The notes under the pieces are model-generated. The model worked only from the letters and a program-made list of their open reading frames with translations, had not been told where the DNA came from and searched no databases. Below, in pieces: positions 27,048-35,736 of a DNA stretch of 64,000 nt. The translations under genes were made by a program, and so were the position numbers. The DNA is taken from NCBI RefSeq assembly GCF_000734895.2, contig NZ_CP011382.1, forward strand, positions 4,938,700-5,002,699. The letters are read 5' to 3'. The stretch is from Calothrix sp. 336/3. Its GTDB lineage: Bacteria > Cyanobacteriota > Cyanobacteriia > Cyanobacteriales > Nostocaceae. The first letter of the stretch is position 1, and every line of letters starts with the position of its first letter.

Positions 27048-28181
27048 CTATGCAGCTTTGCTGACTTCAGAGTAAGCTATCTGCCGATAGTAGTTCTGTA
27101 GTTGACTTGTAGCTGCTGCCCATCCCCAGCGTTCCGCTTCTTTGCGGGCATTTTGACGGATAGTTTCTCGTTCCTGTCTTTGTTCTAAAAGACGTAGAGT
27201 CGCAGCGATCGCTCCCTGATCATCATGACTAGGGTCAAAAAGAAAACCATTGACCCCATCTGTGACTATATCAGGAATCCCCCCAGAACGGGCAGCCACC
27301 ACAGGACATCCTGCTGCCATTGCCTCTAATAATACTAACCCTAAGGTTTCTGTACGGGAGGGGAAAATAAATGCATCTGCACTGGCAAAAGCTGCACCGA
27401 GTTCTTTACCCATGAGATAACCGACAAAATAAGTATTAGTTCCCTCAAAGTGCTTTTCTAAAGCTTGGCGATGGGGACCATCACCTACTAGGGCTAATCT
27501 AGAATTAGGAATTGCTTCTAATATCGGTTTGATACGCTCAATTTCCTTTTCCGCAGAAAGTCTACCAACGTAGAGTAAAAGGGGACTTTCCGGGTGATTT
27601 TGCGATAGACGCGATCGCATCTCTGAACTGATTAAACTAGGGTGGAATGTTTCTGTATCTACACCTCGTTGCCATAATTCTACTCGTTCAATGCCGTGTC
27701 CAGACAATTCTGCCATCATCGCCGTGGAAGTACAGAGATTAATTGCTGCTTGATTATGTGCTGCTTTCAGTAGTTCCCACAAGACTCCTTCTAACATCCC
27801 TAAGCCGTAATGTTGGAGATATTGGGGTAAATGGGTGTGGTAGGAAGCTACCAGGGGGATATGGTGGAGCTTGCTATGAAATATACCAGCTAAACCTAAA
27901 ACCGCCGGGTTTACAACATGAATAATATCAGGTTGAAATTGTTCTAAAGCTTCGGCGATCGCTGGGCGAGGTAGGGCTAATTTTAATTCTGGATATAAGG
28001 GTAAAGGAAAACCAGACACACCATAAATTTTTGCCCCTTTATATTCTGTCATCCCCCCATCTGGGCAGATAACCATCACTTGATTGCCTTGGCGTTGTAG
28101 ATGTTCTACTGTATGCCGTAGGCGTGTCACTATGCCATCAACCTTGGGTAGAAAGGTTTCAGTAAATAAAGCGATTCTCAT
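27048..28181 (-). CDS. sqdX: Sulfolipid synthase SqdX (family 4 glycosyltransferase)
   Basis: The 377-residue GT-B enzyme starts MRIALFTETFLPKVDGIVTR and contains HVVNPAVLG, VASYHTHLPQYLQHYG, LWQRGVDTETFHP and LLYVGRLSAEKEIERI. The donor-site block FPSRTETLGLVLLEAMAAGC is followed by PVVAARSGGIPDIV. These features match SqdX, which moves sulfoquinovose from UDP-sulfoquinovose to diacylglycerol to make the thylakoid lipid SQDG. The sqdB gene lies upstream on the same strand, supporting the assignment. The spacer between them is about 350 bp, longer than the close pairing seen in many relatives. Confidence 0.93.
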   Translation of the reverse strand: MRIALFTETFLPKVDGIVTRLRHTVEHLQRQGNQVMVICPDGGMTEYKGAKIYGVSGFPLPLYPELKLALPRPAIAEALEQFQPDIIHVVNPAVLGLAGIFHSKLHHIPLVASYHTHLPQYLQHYGLGMLEGVLWELLKAAHNQAAINLCTSTAMMAELSGHGIERVELWQRGVDTETFHPSLISSEMRSRLSQNHPESPLLLYVGRLSAEKEIERIKPILEAIPNSRLALVGDGPHRQALEKHFEGTNTYFVGYLMGKELGAAFASADAFIFPSRTETLGLVLLEAMAAGCPVVAARSGGIPDIVTDGVNGFLFDPSHDDQGAIAATLRLLEQRQERETIRQNARKEAERWGWAAATSQLQNYYRQIAYSEVSKAA

Positions 28182-28528
28182 AAAATACTATTCAGTCAGG
28201 GCAGGATGCTCAGAAATGACAATTCTCTGATTCACATGATTTACAAAATAAATTGTCTCCCGTGGCGTGACTAATTCAACATCTCCTGCCGGAATATTTT
28301 CTTTTGATTGCCTTTGTTGAGAGACGCAAGATGCTCGCGCCTCCCAATGACTAAAATTTAGTGTCAAGAAATGCTGAGTACGCAGGAGAATCAAGTATGT
28401 TTAGTACTTGTCGCCAGAACTTTTGGGCTAAAAGTTGGCAAATAGAAGTTGTCAAGGAAATTCCTCAAATTGAATTATGGGATTTTATGCAACATTCTGG
28501 AAATTATGTACTCAGCAGGACTTCAGCA
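28182..28528. other. Spacer between sqdB and sqdX
   Basis: These ~350 bases hold no gene that I can support. Two short open frames overlap here (28188-28394 on the minus strand, 28361-28558 on the plus strand), without recognisable domains or good start signals. At 28321-28343 there is an imperfect hairpin, GAGACGC...GCGCCTC, resembling dispersed GAGACGCG-type repeats of Nostocales, so repeat insertion may have lengthened the spacer. Confidence 0.4.
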
Positions 28529-29689
28529 CTATTTGCGATGCCAAGAAACCTTCGGTAAAATCTCGTTTTTGTCAACTCGGTTCTGATACTTGATGGCAAA
28601 ATTTAATAAAGAATCCAGCAAAGAATCCGAGAGATAGTGAGGTTGCAAACCTAAATCCAATAACTTGGTGTTTTTGGCATTGAAATAATGTTCTTCTTTT
28701 TCGACTCTGGGATTTTCTATGTTGTTGATATCTACATTTAACCCGATGGCATTGCCTGCTTTTTTCACCATTAACGCTAAGTCGCCAACGCTGAATAACT
28801 CAGTAAATTGGTTAAATACGCGGAATTCTCCAGGTTGTGCAGGATTGGCGATCGCCAATTCCATACATCGTACTGTATCCCGAATATCCAAAAAGCCACG
28901 GGTTTGCCCACCCTTACCATAAACAGTTAAAGGATGCCCAATTGCCGCTTGAATACAGAAACGGTTCAATGCTGTGCCAAAAACGCCGTCATAGTCTAAA
29001 CGGTTAATCAGCATCTCATCCATACCTGTTTCTTCTGTCAACACGCCATAAACCACACCCTGATTCAAATCAGTTGCTCGCAACCCCCAGATGCGACAAG
29101 CAAAATGAATATTATGACTGTCATGAACTTTACTCAGGTGATACATCGAACCAGGTTGTTTGGGATAGGGTAAAGTATCCTTCCGCCCATTGTGTTCGAT
29201 GGTGATATAACCTTCTTCAATATCGATGTTGGGTGTACCATACTCACCCATAGTTCCCAGCTTCACTAGGTGACAGTCGGGGAAATCTTCCCGCATGGCA
29301 TAGAGTAAGTTTAAAGTACCCACAACATTATTCACCTGAGTCATGACCGCGTGTTCGCGATCAATCATCGAAAAAGGTGCTGAACGTTGTTCGCCAAAAT
29401 GCACAATCGCATTCGGTTCAAACTTGTGCAATGCCTTTTGCAGAAAATCGTAATTAGTAATATCGCCCACAAACAAATCGATATGCTTGCCAGTCAAATC
29501 ACGCCAGCGCTGGATTCGTTGTTGAATTGAGGCGATCGGAGTTAAAGTTTGTACACCTAGCTCGTTATCCCAGTGCCGACGCACCAGATTATCTAGAATT
29601 CCAACTTCATAACCTCGATTGCTGAGGTAAAGCGCGGTTGCCCAACCGCAATAGCCATCGCCACCAATAACCAGGACTTTCATTTTCAC
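28529..29689 (-). CDS. sqdB: UDP-sulfoquinovose synthase
   Basis: The 386-residue short-chain dehydrogenase-fold enzyme has the NAD-binding VLVIGGDGYCGWATALYLS (residues 5-23). It continues with LDNLVRRHWDNELG, VHFGEQRSAPFSMIDR (typical of SqdB/SQD1) and the YxxxK pair in MYHLSKVHDSHN near residue 183. It converts UDP-glucose and sulfite to UDP-sulfoquinovose. An ATG two codons downstream (29683) is an equally possible start. It precedes sqdX on the same strand, giving the complete two-step sulfolipid pathway in the window. Confidence 0.95.
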   Translation of the reverse strand: MKMKVLVIGGDGYCGWATALYLSNRGYEVGILDNLVRRHWDNELGVQTLTPIASIQQRIQRWRDLTGKHIDLFVGDITNYDFLQKALHKFEPNAIVHFGEQRSAPFSMIDREHAVMTQVNNVVGTLNLLYAMREDFPDCHLVKLGTMGEYGTPNIDIEEGYITIEHNGRKDTLPYPKQPGSMYHLSKVHDSHNIHFACRIWGLRATDLNQGVVYGVLTEETGMDEMLINRLDYDGVFGTALNRFCIQAAIGHPLTVYGKGGQTRGFLDIRDTVRCMELAIANPAQPGEFRVFNQFTELFSVGDLALMVKKAGNAIGLNVDINNIENPRVEKEEHYFNAKNTKLLDLGLQPHYLSDSLLDSLLNFAIKYQNRVDKNEILPKVSWHRK

Positions 29690-29839
29690 CAGTTTTTACT
29701 CGCTGATAGCTAAATCTACCAGGTTTATGTCCCCTCTCAACCAAGAAGATGGGAATTGAGGTGAGTAATAGTTGCTGGGAGAAGTCGAGCATTCACAGTT
29801 AATAGGGAATAGAAAAATTCTTTTTTGGGTGAAATCCTC

Positions 29840-30337
29840 CTATTGTTTCTTTACCTGATACTGCTGGGCAACATAGTAAAAAAAACGGTAATAGTCATCA
29901 AACTCATCGCTGGGAGCTTTCCCCTGCCAATAGTATTTAATATTTCCTTGATTGAGGTTCAGCACCATCGCACTTTCTTTTTTTCCTACCTCCACTGTTA
30001 GTACTCCTGGAATTCCTTGAGCAGTTTTAAAGTTCTTGTCTATTGTTGTTTTCGTATCTGGCTCAATCATCCTTGGCAATCGGTTGCCTGCCCACCCCCG
30101 AATCTCTACTGACTTGTTACGAGGGGAAATAAAGGCAATACCATCGTCGTTATCTGGTGGCGCTGAAGATATCCAATTTTTTGGATAGGGAAATTGAAAA
30201 TTGTAGCGGTTGTTACTGTAAATTTTCCAATCTTGATTATTAAAGTTCACAGAACTGGAATTATTGGAGGCGATCGCGCACCCCCCAAGCAACAAGAAAA
30301 TTGTACTAATACCCCAGGCTTTCATCGCAATTTTCAT
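29840..30337 (-). CDS. Predicted lipoprotein of unknown function
   Basis: The 165-residue protein has a lipoprotein signal, GISTIFLLLGGC, with the modified Cys at about residue 20, so it should be anchored to a membrane facing the periplasm or lumen. The mature part has YSNNRYNFQFPYPKNWISSA, a pattern reminiscent of PsbP-like or other small beta proteins that begin Y-x-F-x-x-P-x-x-W, then EIRGWAGN and a C-terminal aromatic helix. I do not recognise the family firmly. It stands between sqdB and a divergent regulator-like gene. Confidence 0.6.
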   Translation of the reverse strand: MKIAMKAWGISTIFLLLGGCAIASNNSSSVNFNNQDWKIYSNNRYNFQFPYPKNWISSAPPDNDDGIAFISPRNKSVEIRGWAGNRLPRMIEPDTKTTIDKNFKTAQGIPGVLTVEVGKKESAMVLNLNQGNIKYYWQGKAPSDEFDDYYRFFYYVAQQYQVKKQ

Positions 30338-30643
30338 AGATATAAAACAAACCTGACTCTGAAAGATAATTTTGACTATATATTTGCCAATTCAATGACT
30401 TTAAAGGTTTTTCAGGTAAATTGATCCCAATTTCAATTTGGCAAAAATTCCTGAAAGGAAATGCCTTGATGAAGATATTTGTAATAACTTAGACAAATAT
30501 TTTTCCTCATTTTTTTACCCTAACTTTAGGTCTTGTGTAAATTTATGTAACAATACTGCCGTCAAAGCGTTTTGCTGTCTTGACAAGGCTCCTCAGACTC
30601 GATATTGTTAGATGCATACCCGGGTAAGACCGTTAAAAGAATT
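30338..30643. other. Divergent intergenic region
   Basis: No gene or clear element was found. It separates the lipoprotein gene (minus) from the ribbon-helix-helix-like gene (plus) and should contain both promoters. The coding frame of the plus-strand gene is open back to 30605, but the conserved sequence starts at 30644. Confidence 0.35.
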
Positions 30644-30988
30644 ATGCAAACAAAGCAAAAGGTTACTTTGTATTTGTCGCCAGACCTGCATAGGAAACTG
30701 AAAATTCGTTCCGCAGTAGATTCTGAGCCAATGTCAGAGCTTGCAGAACGCGCCCTCGTTTTCTATTTGGCAAACGCTGAACTGATAGAAGAGTTAGAGT
30801 CATCCTATGGGAGAACTCATCAAGTTTATTCCTGTCCTAACTGTGAAAGTTCTCTGATACTAAGGGATGGAGAATTGGTTGCCCTTGGAAAGCAGCCAGG
30901 AATAGTCGGTTCCGAACATTTAGTTATGGATGTTGGGGAACTGGGCGAAAATCACCCTCAAACTCAAGAAGAATTAGTTCCTTGTTAG
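30644..30988 (+). CDS. Ribbon-helix-helix-like protein with a CxxC motif
   Basis: The 114-residue protein opens with MQTKQKVTLYLSPDLHRKLK and IRSAVDSEPMSELAERALVF. This is a strand followed by two helices, as in ribbon-helix-helix DNA-binding proteins. The second half has CPNC (about residues 64-67), half of a possible zinc ribbon, and an acidic tail ending in Cys. It lies 95 bp upstream of the Ycf46-like ATPase gene on the same strand, and may regulate or accompany it. The target is unknown. The start at 30644 fits the conserved N-terminus better than the upstream in-frame TTG. Confidence 0.7.
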   Translation: MQTKQKVTLYLSPDLHRKLKIRSAVDSEPMSELAERALVFYLANAELIEELESSYGRTHQVYSCPNCESSLILRDGELVALGKQPGIVGSEHLVMDVGELGENHPQTQEELVPC

Positions 30989-31083
30989 TCTGGGAATGTT
31001 GAATTTATTCTTTATAGTTCTGTCTATAATTTGCCAGCTGCCATGTCTGGAGTATCTGTAAAAGGTCTCAAGTAGGTCGAAGT

Positions 31084-32595
31084 ATGAAAGAAGAGCTCAA
31101 TATTCTCATTCAAGCTCAATACCCTCTAATCTACCTTGTGACCTCCGAGGAAGAGCGGGCTGAGCAGGCTATCTCTAACATTGCTCAAGCATTGAAGCCG
31201 CAAAGACGGGTTTACGTTTGGACAGTAACTCATGGTATAGCTGAATACGGTCAACCCCGCAATGTCGCGCAACATAATACCGTTTCTCCAGAGGCAGCCA
31301 TTGACTGGATTATTCGGCAGCGCGAACCAGGTATATTTATTCTTAAAGATTTACATCCATTTATAGATGCACCTGCAACTACCAGGTCTTTGCGTGACGC
31401 GATCGCTGGCTTCAAAGGTATGCATAAGAACATCATTTTGATGTCACCCATGCAACAAGTACCAATTGAGCTAGAAAAAGAAGTAGTTGTACTAGATTTT
31501 CCCTTACCAGATATGGGTGAGTTAAATAAAACCTTAACTCACCATCTTGATAATCATCGAGGACGACGTTTAAGCACCGAAGCTAGAGAAAAGCTCCTGC
31601 GAGCAGCTTTAGGTTTGACCAAGGATGAAGCAGAGAAAGTTTATCGTAAAGCTCAGGTAACCACAGGTCGTCTCACCGAAGAAGAAGTTGATATAGTTTT
31701 ATCAGAAAAGAAACAATTAATCCGGCGTAATGGTATATTAGAATACATCGAAGAAGATGAAACTATTAACGCTGTAGGTGGTTTAGAAGAATTGAAAAAG
31801 TGGCTGAAACAGCGCTCTAACGCCTTTACAGAAAGGGCAAGAGAATACGGACTGCCCCAACCGAAAGGGATGTTAATTTTAGGTGTCCCTGGTTGCGGTA
31901 AATCCTTAATCGCTAAGACCACTTCCCGGCTGTGGGGTTTACCACTGCTGCGGTTAGATATGGGGCGAGTCTACGACGGCTCAATGGTGGGTCGCTCGGA
32001 GGCGAATCTACGTAACGCCTTGAAGACGGCAGAATCAATATCTCCAGCAATTTTGTTTATCGACGAGTTAGACAAATCTTTTGCGGGTAGCTCTGGTTCT
32101 GGGGATTCCGATGGTGGTACGTCCAGCCGCATCTTTGGCTCTTTCCTTACCTGGATGCAAGAGAAAAAATCTCCCGTGTTTGTCATGGCAACAGCCAACC
32201 GGGTAGAGCGTTTGCCAGGTGAGTTCCTCCGAAAGGGTCGTTTTGACGAGATTTTCTTTGTGGATCTGCCCACACCAGAAGAACGTCAGGATATTTTTAA
32301 TATCCATCTGACGAAACGTCGTAAAGACATTAGTCGCTTTGATTTGGAGCAACTCTCCAAGATGTCAGACGGTTTTTCTGGGGCAGAAATTGAACAGGCG
32401 ATCGTGGCAGCAATGTATGAAGCTTTTGCCCAAGATCGGGAGTTCACCCAATTAGATATTATTGCTGCGCTTAAGGCAACCTTGCCCCTGTCTCGAACGA
32501 TGCAAGAACAAGTCACAGCCCTTAGGGACTGGGCTAGACAGCGTGCAAGACCCGCAGCATCCTCCGTAGCTGAGTATCAGCGTATGGAGTTCTAA
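31084..32595 (+). CDS. ycf46: Ycf46-like AAA ATPase
   Basis: The 503-residue protein has an N-terminal domain of about 220 residues that itself resembles a degenerate P-loop fold. An AAA module follows: Walker A GVPGCGKS (residues 267-274), Walker B ILFIDELD (323-330), a sensor-1 Asn in VMATANRVERLP and the arginine finger region GEFLRKGRFDEIFFV. This layout matches Ycf46, encoded in red-algal plastids and conserved in cyanobacteria. Work in Synechocystis has linked Ycf46 homologs to CO2 and photosynthesis regulation, though the mechanism is unclear. The next gene, Ycf35-like, lies 137 bp downstream. Confidence 0.88.
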   Translation: MKEELNILIQAQYPLIYLVTSEEERAEQAISNIAQALKPQRRVYVWTVTHGIAEYGQPRNVAQHNTVSPEAAIDWIIRQREPGIFILKDLHPFIDAPATTRSLRDAIAGFKGMHKNIILMSPMQQVPIELEKEVVVLDFPLPDMGELNKTLTHHLDNHRGRRLSTEAREKLLRAALGLTKDEAEKVYRKAQVTTGRLTEEEVDIVLSEKKQLIRRNGILEYIEEDETINAVGGLEELKKWLKQRSNAFTERAREYGLPQPKGMLILGVPGCGKSLIAKTTSRLWGLPLLRLDMGRVYDGSMVGRSEANLRNALKTAESISPAILFIDELDKSFAGSSGSGDSDGGTSSRIFGSFLTWMQEKKSPVFVMATANRVERLPGEFLRKGRFDEIFFVDLPTPEERQDIFNIHLTKRRKDISRFDLEQLSKMSDGFSGAEIEQAIVAAMYEAFAQDREFTQLDIIAALKATLPLSRTMQEQVTALRDWARQRARPAASSVAEYQRMEF

Positions 32596-32598
32596 AAG

Positions 32599-32626
32599 CT
32601 TTCCTCTGCTCAAACAGAGGGGAAAG
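32599..32626 (+). terminator. Hairpin after the Ycf46-like gene
   Basis: CTTTCCTCTG pairs with CAGAGGGGAAAG, with a two-base bulge, around the loop CTCAAA, three bases after the stop codon. No T-run follows, so partial termination or RNA processing between this gene and the Ycf35-like gene is likelier than full termination. A direct repeat GCTAGCAGCA follows. Confidence 0.5.
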
Positions 32627-32650
32627 GCTAGCAGCAGACGCTAGCAGCAT

Positions 32651-32678
32651 AAAAAAACCGCGTCATAATTCAACGCGG
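32651..32678 (-). terminator. Terminator-like hairpin pointing to the minus strand
   Basis: CCGCGT and ACGCGG form a 6-bp stem around a 9-base loop. Read on the minus strand it is followed by seven Ts (complement of 32651-32657). It sits in the 5' leader of the Ycf35-like gene and would stop antisense transcription coming from the right; on the plus strand it is simply a leader hairpin. Confidence 0.45.
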
Positions 32679-32732
32679 CTTCGCTAATAAACCGTTGTCC
32701 TTTTCTCAATTTTCTCTTTGGAGGAAACCCAA

Positions 32733-33083
32733 ATGTCTCATTTTAGCACTCTGCGCACTAAAATCACCGATGCAGAAATCCTCAAATCTTCTCTGCGTGA
32801 CTTGGGCATCACTGTAAAGACTGAAGCTGATGTTCGTGGTTACAATGGTCAACGTGTTCGCTCTGACATCGTTGCAGTTTTGGATGGCGAATACGATTTA
32901 GGTTGGTCTCGCAATAGCGATGGTTCTTTTGACCTGATCGCAGACCTGTGGGGCGTTGCTAAAAAGCATAATCAAACCGAGCTGATCAACTCCATTAACC
33001 AGAAGTACGCTGTTAACAAAACTCTGGCTGAAGTTAAACAACGCGGTCTGCAAAACGCTAACGTGAAGTTGGTATTGCAATAG
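32733..33083 (+). CDS. ycf35: Ycf35-like protein (DUF1257)
   Basis: The 116-residue soluble protein begins MSHFSTLRTKITDAEILKSS and continues LRDLGITVKTEADVRGYNGQ. It has DIVAVLDGEYDLGWSRNSDG and a C-terminal helix ending NVKLVLQ. This matches the Ycf35/DUF1257 family of cyanobacteria and red-algal plastids, whose function is unknown. A good ribosome-binding site, GGAGG at 32720-32724, stands 8 bases before the ATG at 32733. The gene lies downstream of the Ycf46-like gene, a pairing that suggests a shared role, and ends in a strong terminator. The codon use is notably GC-richer than its neighbours, as in highly expressed genes. Confidence 0.85.
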   Translation: MSHFSTLRTKITDAEILKSSLRDLGITVKTEADVRGYNGQRVRSDIVAVLDGEYDLGWSRNSDGSFDLIADLWGVAKKHNQTELINSINQKYAVNKTLAEVKQRGLQNANVKLVLQ

Positions 33084-33112
33084 TAATTTCTCCGCGCGTT
33101 CCCAAAACTGCA

Positions 33113-33151
33113 CGGGTTAACCAAGTCAGTAGCGGTTAGCCCGCTTTTTTT
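33113..33151 (+). terminator. Strong intrinsic terminator of the Ycf35-like gene
   Basis: CGGGTTAACC pairs with GGTTAGCCCG (ten pairs, one of them a wobble) around an 11-base loop and is followed by C and seven Ts. It begins 30 bases after the stop codon. Confidence 0.85.
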
Positions 33152-33200
33152 CCAACTGGTAAAATCCCAGTATTTATTTTTCTGTAAAATTTGCAGGGAA

Positions 33201-33230
33201 AAGCCCAGTTTATGAGAAGCTGGGTTTTTT
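33201..33230. terminator. Hairpin shared with the end of the SPINDLY-type gene
   Basis: AAGCCCAG and CTGGGTTT form a stem with one G-U pair, followed by more Ts on the plus strand and by a C and TTTT on the minus strand. It was probably the terminator of the minus-strand gene. That gene now reads through it because its original stop has been lost (see the 44-bp duplication). Confidence 0.7.
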
Positions 33231-35498
33231 ATTGGTTGTGGTATTTTTGCCACATTTGCTCAAAAGCTTCTTCCATTGGTTGTGGTATTTTTGCCACATT
33301 TGCTCAAAAGCTTCTTCCATTTGTTGAGTAAACTTGGCACCATTCCATAGGGGAGCAGTACGACGAGATTGATATAATTGCCAAGTGATTTTTTGTCTTA
33401 AAGCTGCATCTTGTCCTAAACGCACACCCCAATCAATATATTCACTATCATTCCAGGCAATACCTTCGCAAATGCCTGCATTCATCATCATGGTATAACT
33501 ATTACGAGCTGCGAATTGTTCGCCAACTTTTGTAACTAGGGGAACACCCATCCAGAGAGTTTCTAGAGTGGTGGTAGCACCGTTGTAGGGGTAGGTATCA
33601 AGTACGACATCGGCAATGGTCAAATTGGCACGATGTACTGACTCTAAAGCGACATCTGGTAAAAATCGTAAACGTTCTGCACTGATTCCCTCTGCTTCTG
33701 CCATTTGGATAAAGAACTGTTTGACTGCTTCTTCTTCGGCAAATCCTTTGATGAGAAAGTAGCTATGGGGCACAGCTTTGAGAATTTGCATTTGTAAGTT
33801 GATTGTGTCTGGGTGACGTTTGCAGTTACCTTGGGCACTGAGATAAACTATAGCCTCAGGAGGAATGTCTAAATCCTCTCTGCGTAAATTGGGTATACCG
33901 ACTTCAAAGCCGTCAACAGCGATGTAGGTTTCTGGTAAGCGCCAAATTTTTTCTGCGTAGTAGCTCTGTGCTGTATCCGGTAGTACGTAGGGGTCAGCAA
34001 TGTAGTAATCAACTGTCGGTATTCCGGAAGCATCCCAACCTAACCAAGAGACTTGGATTGGGGCTGGTTTGAGGGCTAAAACTTCACAACTAATATCTAA
34101 GGTAATACTATCTAGGTCAACGAGAATATCGATGTCATCTGCGTAGATACACTCAGCAATCTCGCCAGAATTAGTACCTAATTTGTGAGCTTTATCGACT
34201 TGATTTACATACCATTCTTGTAAGGGGTGTTGAGTATCCTTATAACTGAGAAAGTACCCGTAAAGTTCAAAGCGATCGCGGTTATGATGCTCTAATAACC
34301 ATCGAGCTAACCAACCGACAGAATGTCTTTTTAAATAGGCAGATAAATATCCTATTTTTAATTTTTTAACTTGGTTGCCATGAGCTTTTTTTGCTGTTAA
34401 TTGAGATTGGTATTTAGCTTGTAGCTCCTGTCTACCGATTTCTAAACTAGATTGGAATAAATGGGCAACTTGATTCTGTAACTTTCTATTAGTTGCGGCA
34501 GCATCTCGCCAATAGGGGAAAAAATAGGTTCCAGTCAACAGACGACACATATGGGGTATCCCATCTAATATCGGTTGCTCTGCAATGAGCTGGGTAAATA
34601 ACTCTTCCTGATGCTGAAATGCCAGATTTGCCTCTTCCCAATAACCTCCAGCGTGCATAAAACCGCGAATCACCAATGAACTTGCTTGAACTTTATCAAC
34701 GAGAGTTGTCATTAGTGCGTAATACTGCTTGGCAATTTCGATACCCCGTAAATGCTCACCAGAATTTTGATAACAAGCTGCCAAATGACGCAAAATCTCT
34801 GGGTGATTGGGGGCAATTTTTAAGCATAATTCGGCATATTTCGCTCCTGGAGTGGGTGCTTGCATAGAATATGCCACTGTAACAGAGGTACGCAGAAGTA
34901 AGGATAGTAATTTTTGCGGTTCGAGATGGGGAATAGAAGCTTGGGCTAATTCTATAGATTTTGGAAATAAAGGAACTGTTTCTAAAATATTTTGTAAAAC
35001 TGTTTGTAATAAATCTGTAGTAAATTCTAATTTGGAAGATTTTTGTAATAGATTGATAATTTGTGAATTTTCTATAGTTTCATTTGTGAAAGTTGCTAAT
35101 TTAACTTCTAGCTGAATTAAATATAGGAGATTGTCAATATTTCTCGGCTGTATCTCTTGCAAATGTTGGCGCAGTAAGTGAGCTTGATGATAATTGTCAA
35201 ATGTATTTTGCCGATTTGCTTCTGCTTGTAAAATCTCTGCTAACTCTTGTGTATTTTTTTCAATTTCATTCTCTTCTATATCCAACATTGCCATCAACCA
35301 AGTTGATTGTGCTTCTGTTTCTTGTCCTTGCAATAGTAATAAAACCCCTAAATACCAGTAGGAAGATTTAAGTTCTGGTTCAATTTCTATTGCCTGTTCA
35401 TAGAGACTAATGGCTTGTTGGAAATCATTTTTGAGTAAAGATTGGTAGGCTTGCTGATGAAGATTATCAGTATAACGAAGAGAGGAGATTTGAGTCAT
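33210..35498 (-). CDS. TPR-containing O-GlcNAc transferase-like protein (SPINDLY type, GT41)
   Basis: The 762-residue protein has N-terminal TPR repeats (about residues 10-330; LLKNDFQQAISLYEQAIEIE is the first). The GT41 catalytic domain (about 365-740) has KLKIGYLSAYLKRHSVGWLA, DILVDLDSITLDIS, PIQVSWLGWDASGIPTVDYY, LSAQGNCKRHPD and YPYNGATTTLETLWMGVPLV. GT41 enzymes attach GlcNAc or fucose to Ser/Thr of proteins; in bacteria the sugar and targets are mostly unknown. The last ~21 residues (WKKLLSKCGKN... onward) are a frame-shifted tail created by a 44-bp tandem duplication that removed the former stop after YHNQ. The pilin gene lies upstream, so pilin glycosylation is one possible role. Confidence 0.88.
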   Translation of the reverse strand: MTQISSLRYTDNLHQQAYQSLLKNDFQQAISLYEQAIEIEPELKSSYWYLGVLLLLQGQETEAQSTWLMAMLDIEENEIEKNTQELAEILQAEANRQNTFDNYHQAHLLRQHLQEIQPRNIDNLLYLIQLEVKLATFTNETIENSQIINLLQKSSKLEFTTDLLQTVLQNILETVPLFPKSIELAQASIPHLEPQKLLSLLLRTSVTVAYSMQAPTPGAKYAELCLKIAPNHPEILRHLAACYQNSGEHLRGIEIAKQYYALMTTLVDKVQASSLVIRGFMHAGGYWEEANLAFQHQEELFTQLIAEQPILDGIPHMCRLLTGTYFFPYWRDAAATNRKLQNQVAHLFQSSLEIGRQELQAKYQSQLTAKKAHGNQVKKLKIGYLSAYLKRHSVGWLARWLLEHHNRDRFELYGYFLSYKDTQHPLQEWYVNQVDKAHKLGTNSGEIAECIYADDIDILVDLDSITLDISCEVLALKPAPIQVSWLGWDASGIPTVDYYIADPYVLPDTAQSYYAEKIWRLPETYIAVDGFEVGIPNLRREDLDIPPEAIVYLSAQGNCKRHPDTINLQMQILKAVPHSYFLIKGFAEEEAVKQFFIQMAEAEGISAERLRFLPDVALESVHRANLTIADVVLDTYPYNGATTTLETLWMGVPLVTKVGEQFAARNSYTMMMNAGICEGIAWNDSEYIDWGVRLGQDAALRQKITWQLYQSRRTAPLWNGAKFTQQMEEAFEQMWQKYHNQWKKLLSKCGKNTTTNKKPSFS
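33231..33318. repeat. 44-bp perfect tandem duplication at the 3' end of the SPINDLY-type gene
   Basis: Bases 33231-33274 are repeated exactly as 33275-33318. The unit length is not a multiple of three, so the second copy is read in another frame. The first copy in gene direction ends YHNQ, and in the copy next to the terminator the same CAA is followed by TAA, the evident original stop. Confidence 0.95.
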
Positions 35499-35736
35499 AG
35501 GATAAAATGCAATTTCCAGAAAATAAAATCAGCTAGTTTATGTAAAAAGTTAAGATGATTTGAGAACGCGGGTAAGATGCCAGCAATACAGAAACCCATT
35601 ACAACTTATGACATAACTACTGAATTTTTAATTAATATTCACTTCTAAAAACATCATATTTAAAAGTGAAAAGTGAGCAGCAAAAACTACCCACTGAAAT
35701 CGTTAATATTGAAGTAAATAAGAATGCTATTGTTAA

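Noticed and set aside
28188..28558. Two short overlapping open frames between sqdB and sqdX
   Set aside because: They have no recognised domain and no convincing start signals, and one runs through a dispersed-type hairpin. They are treated as spacer.
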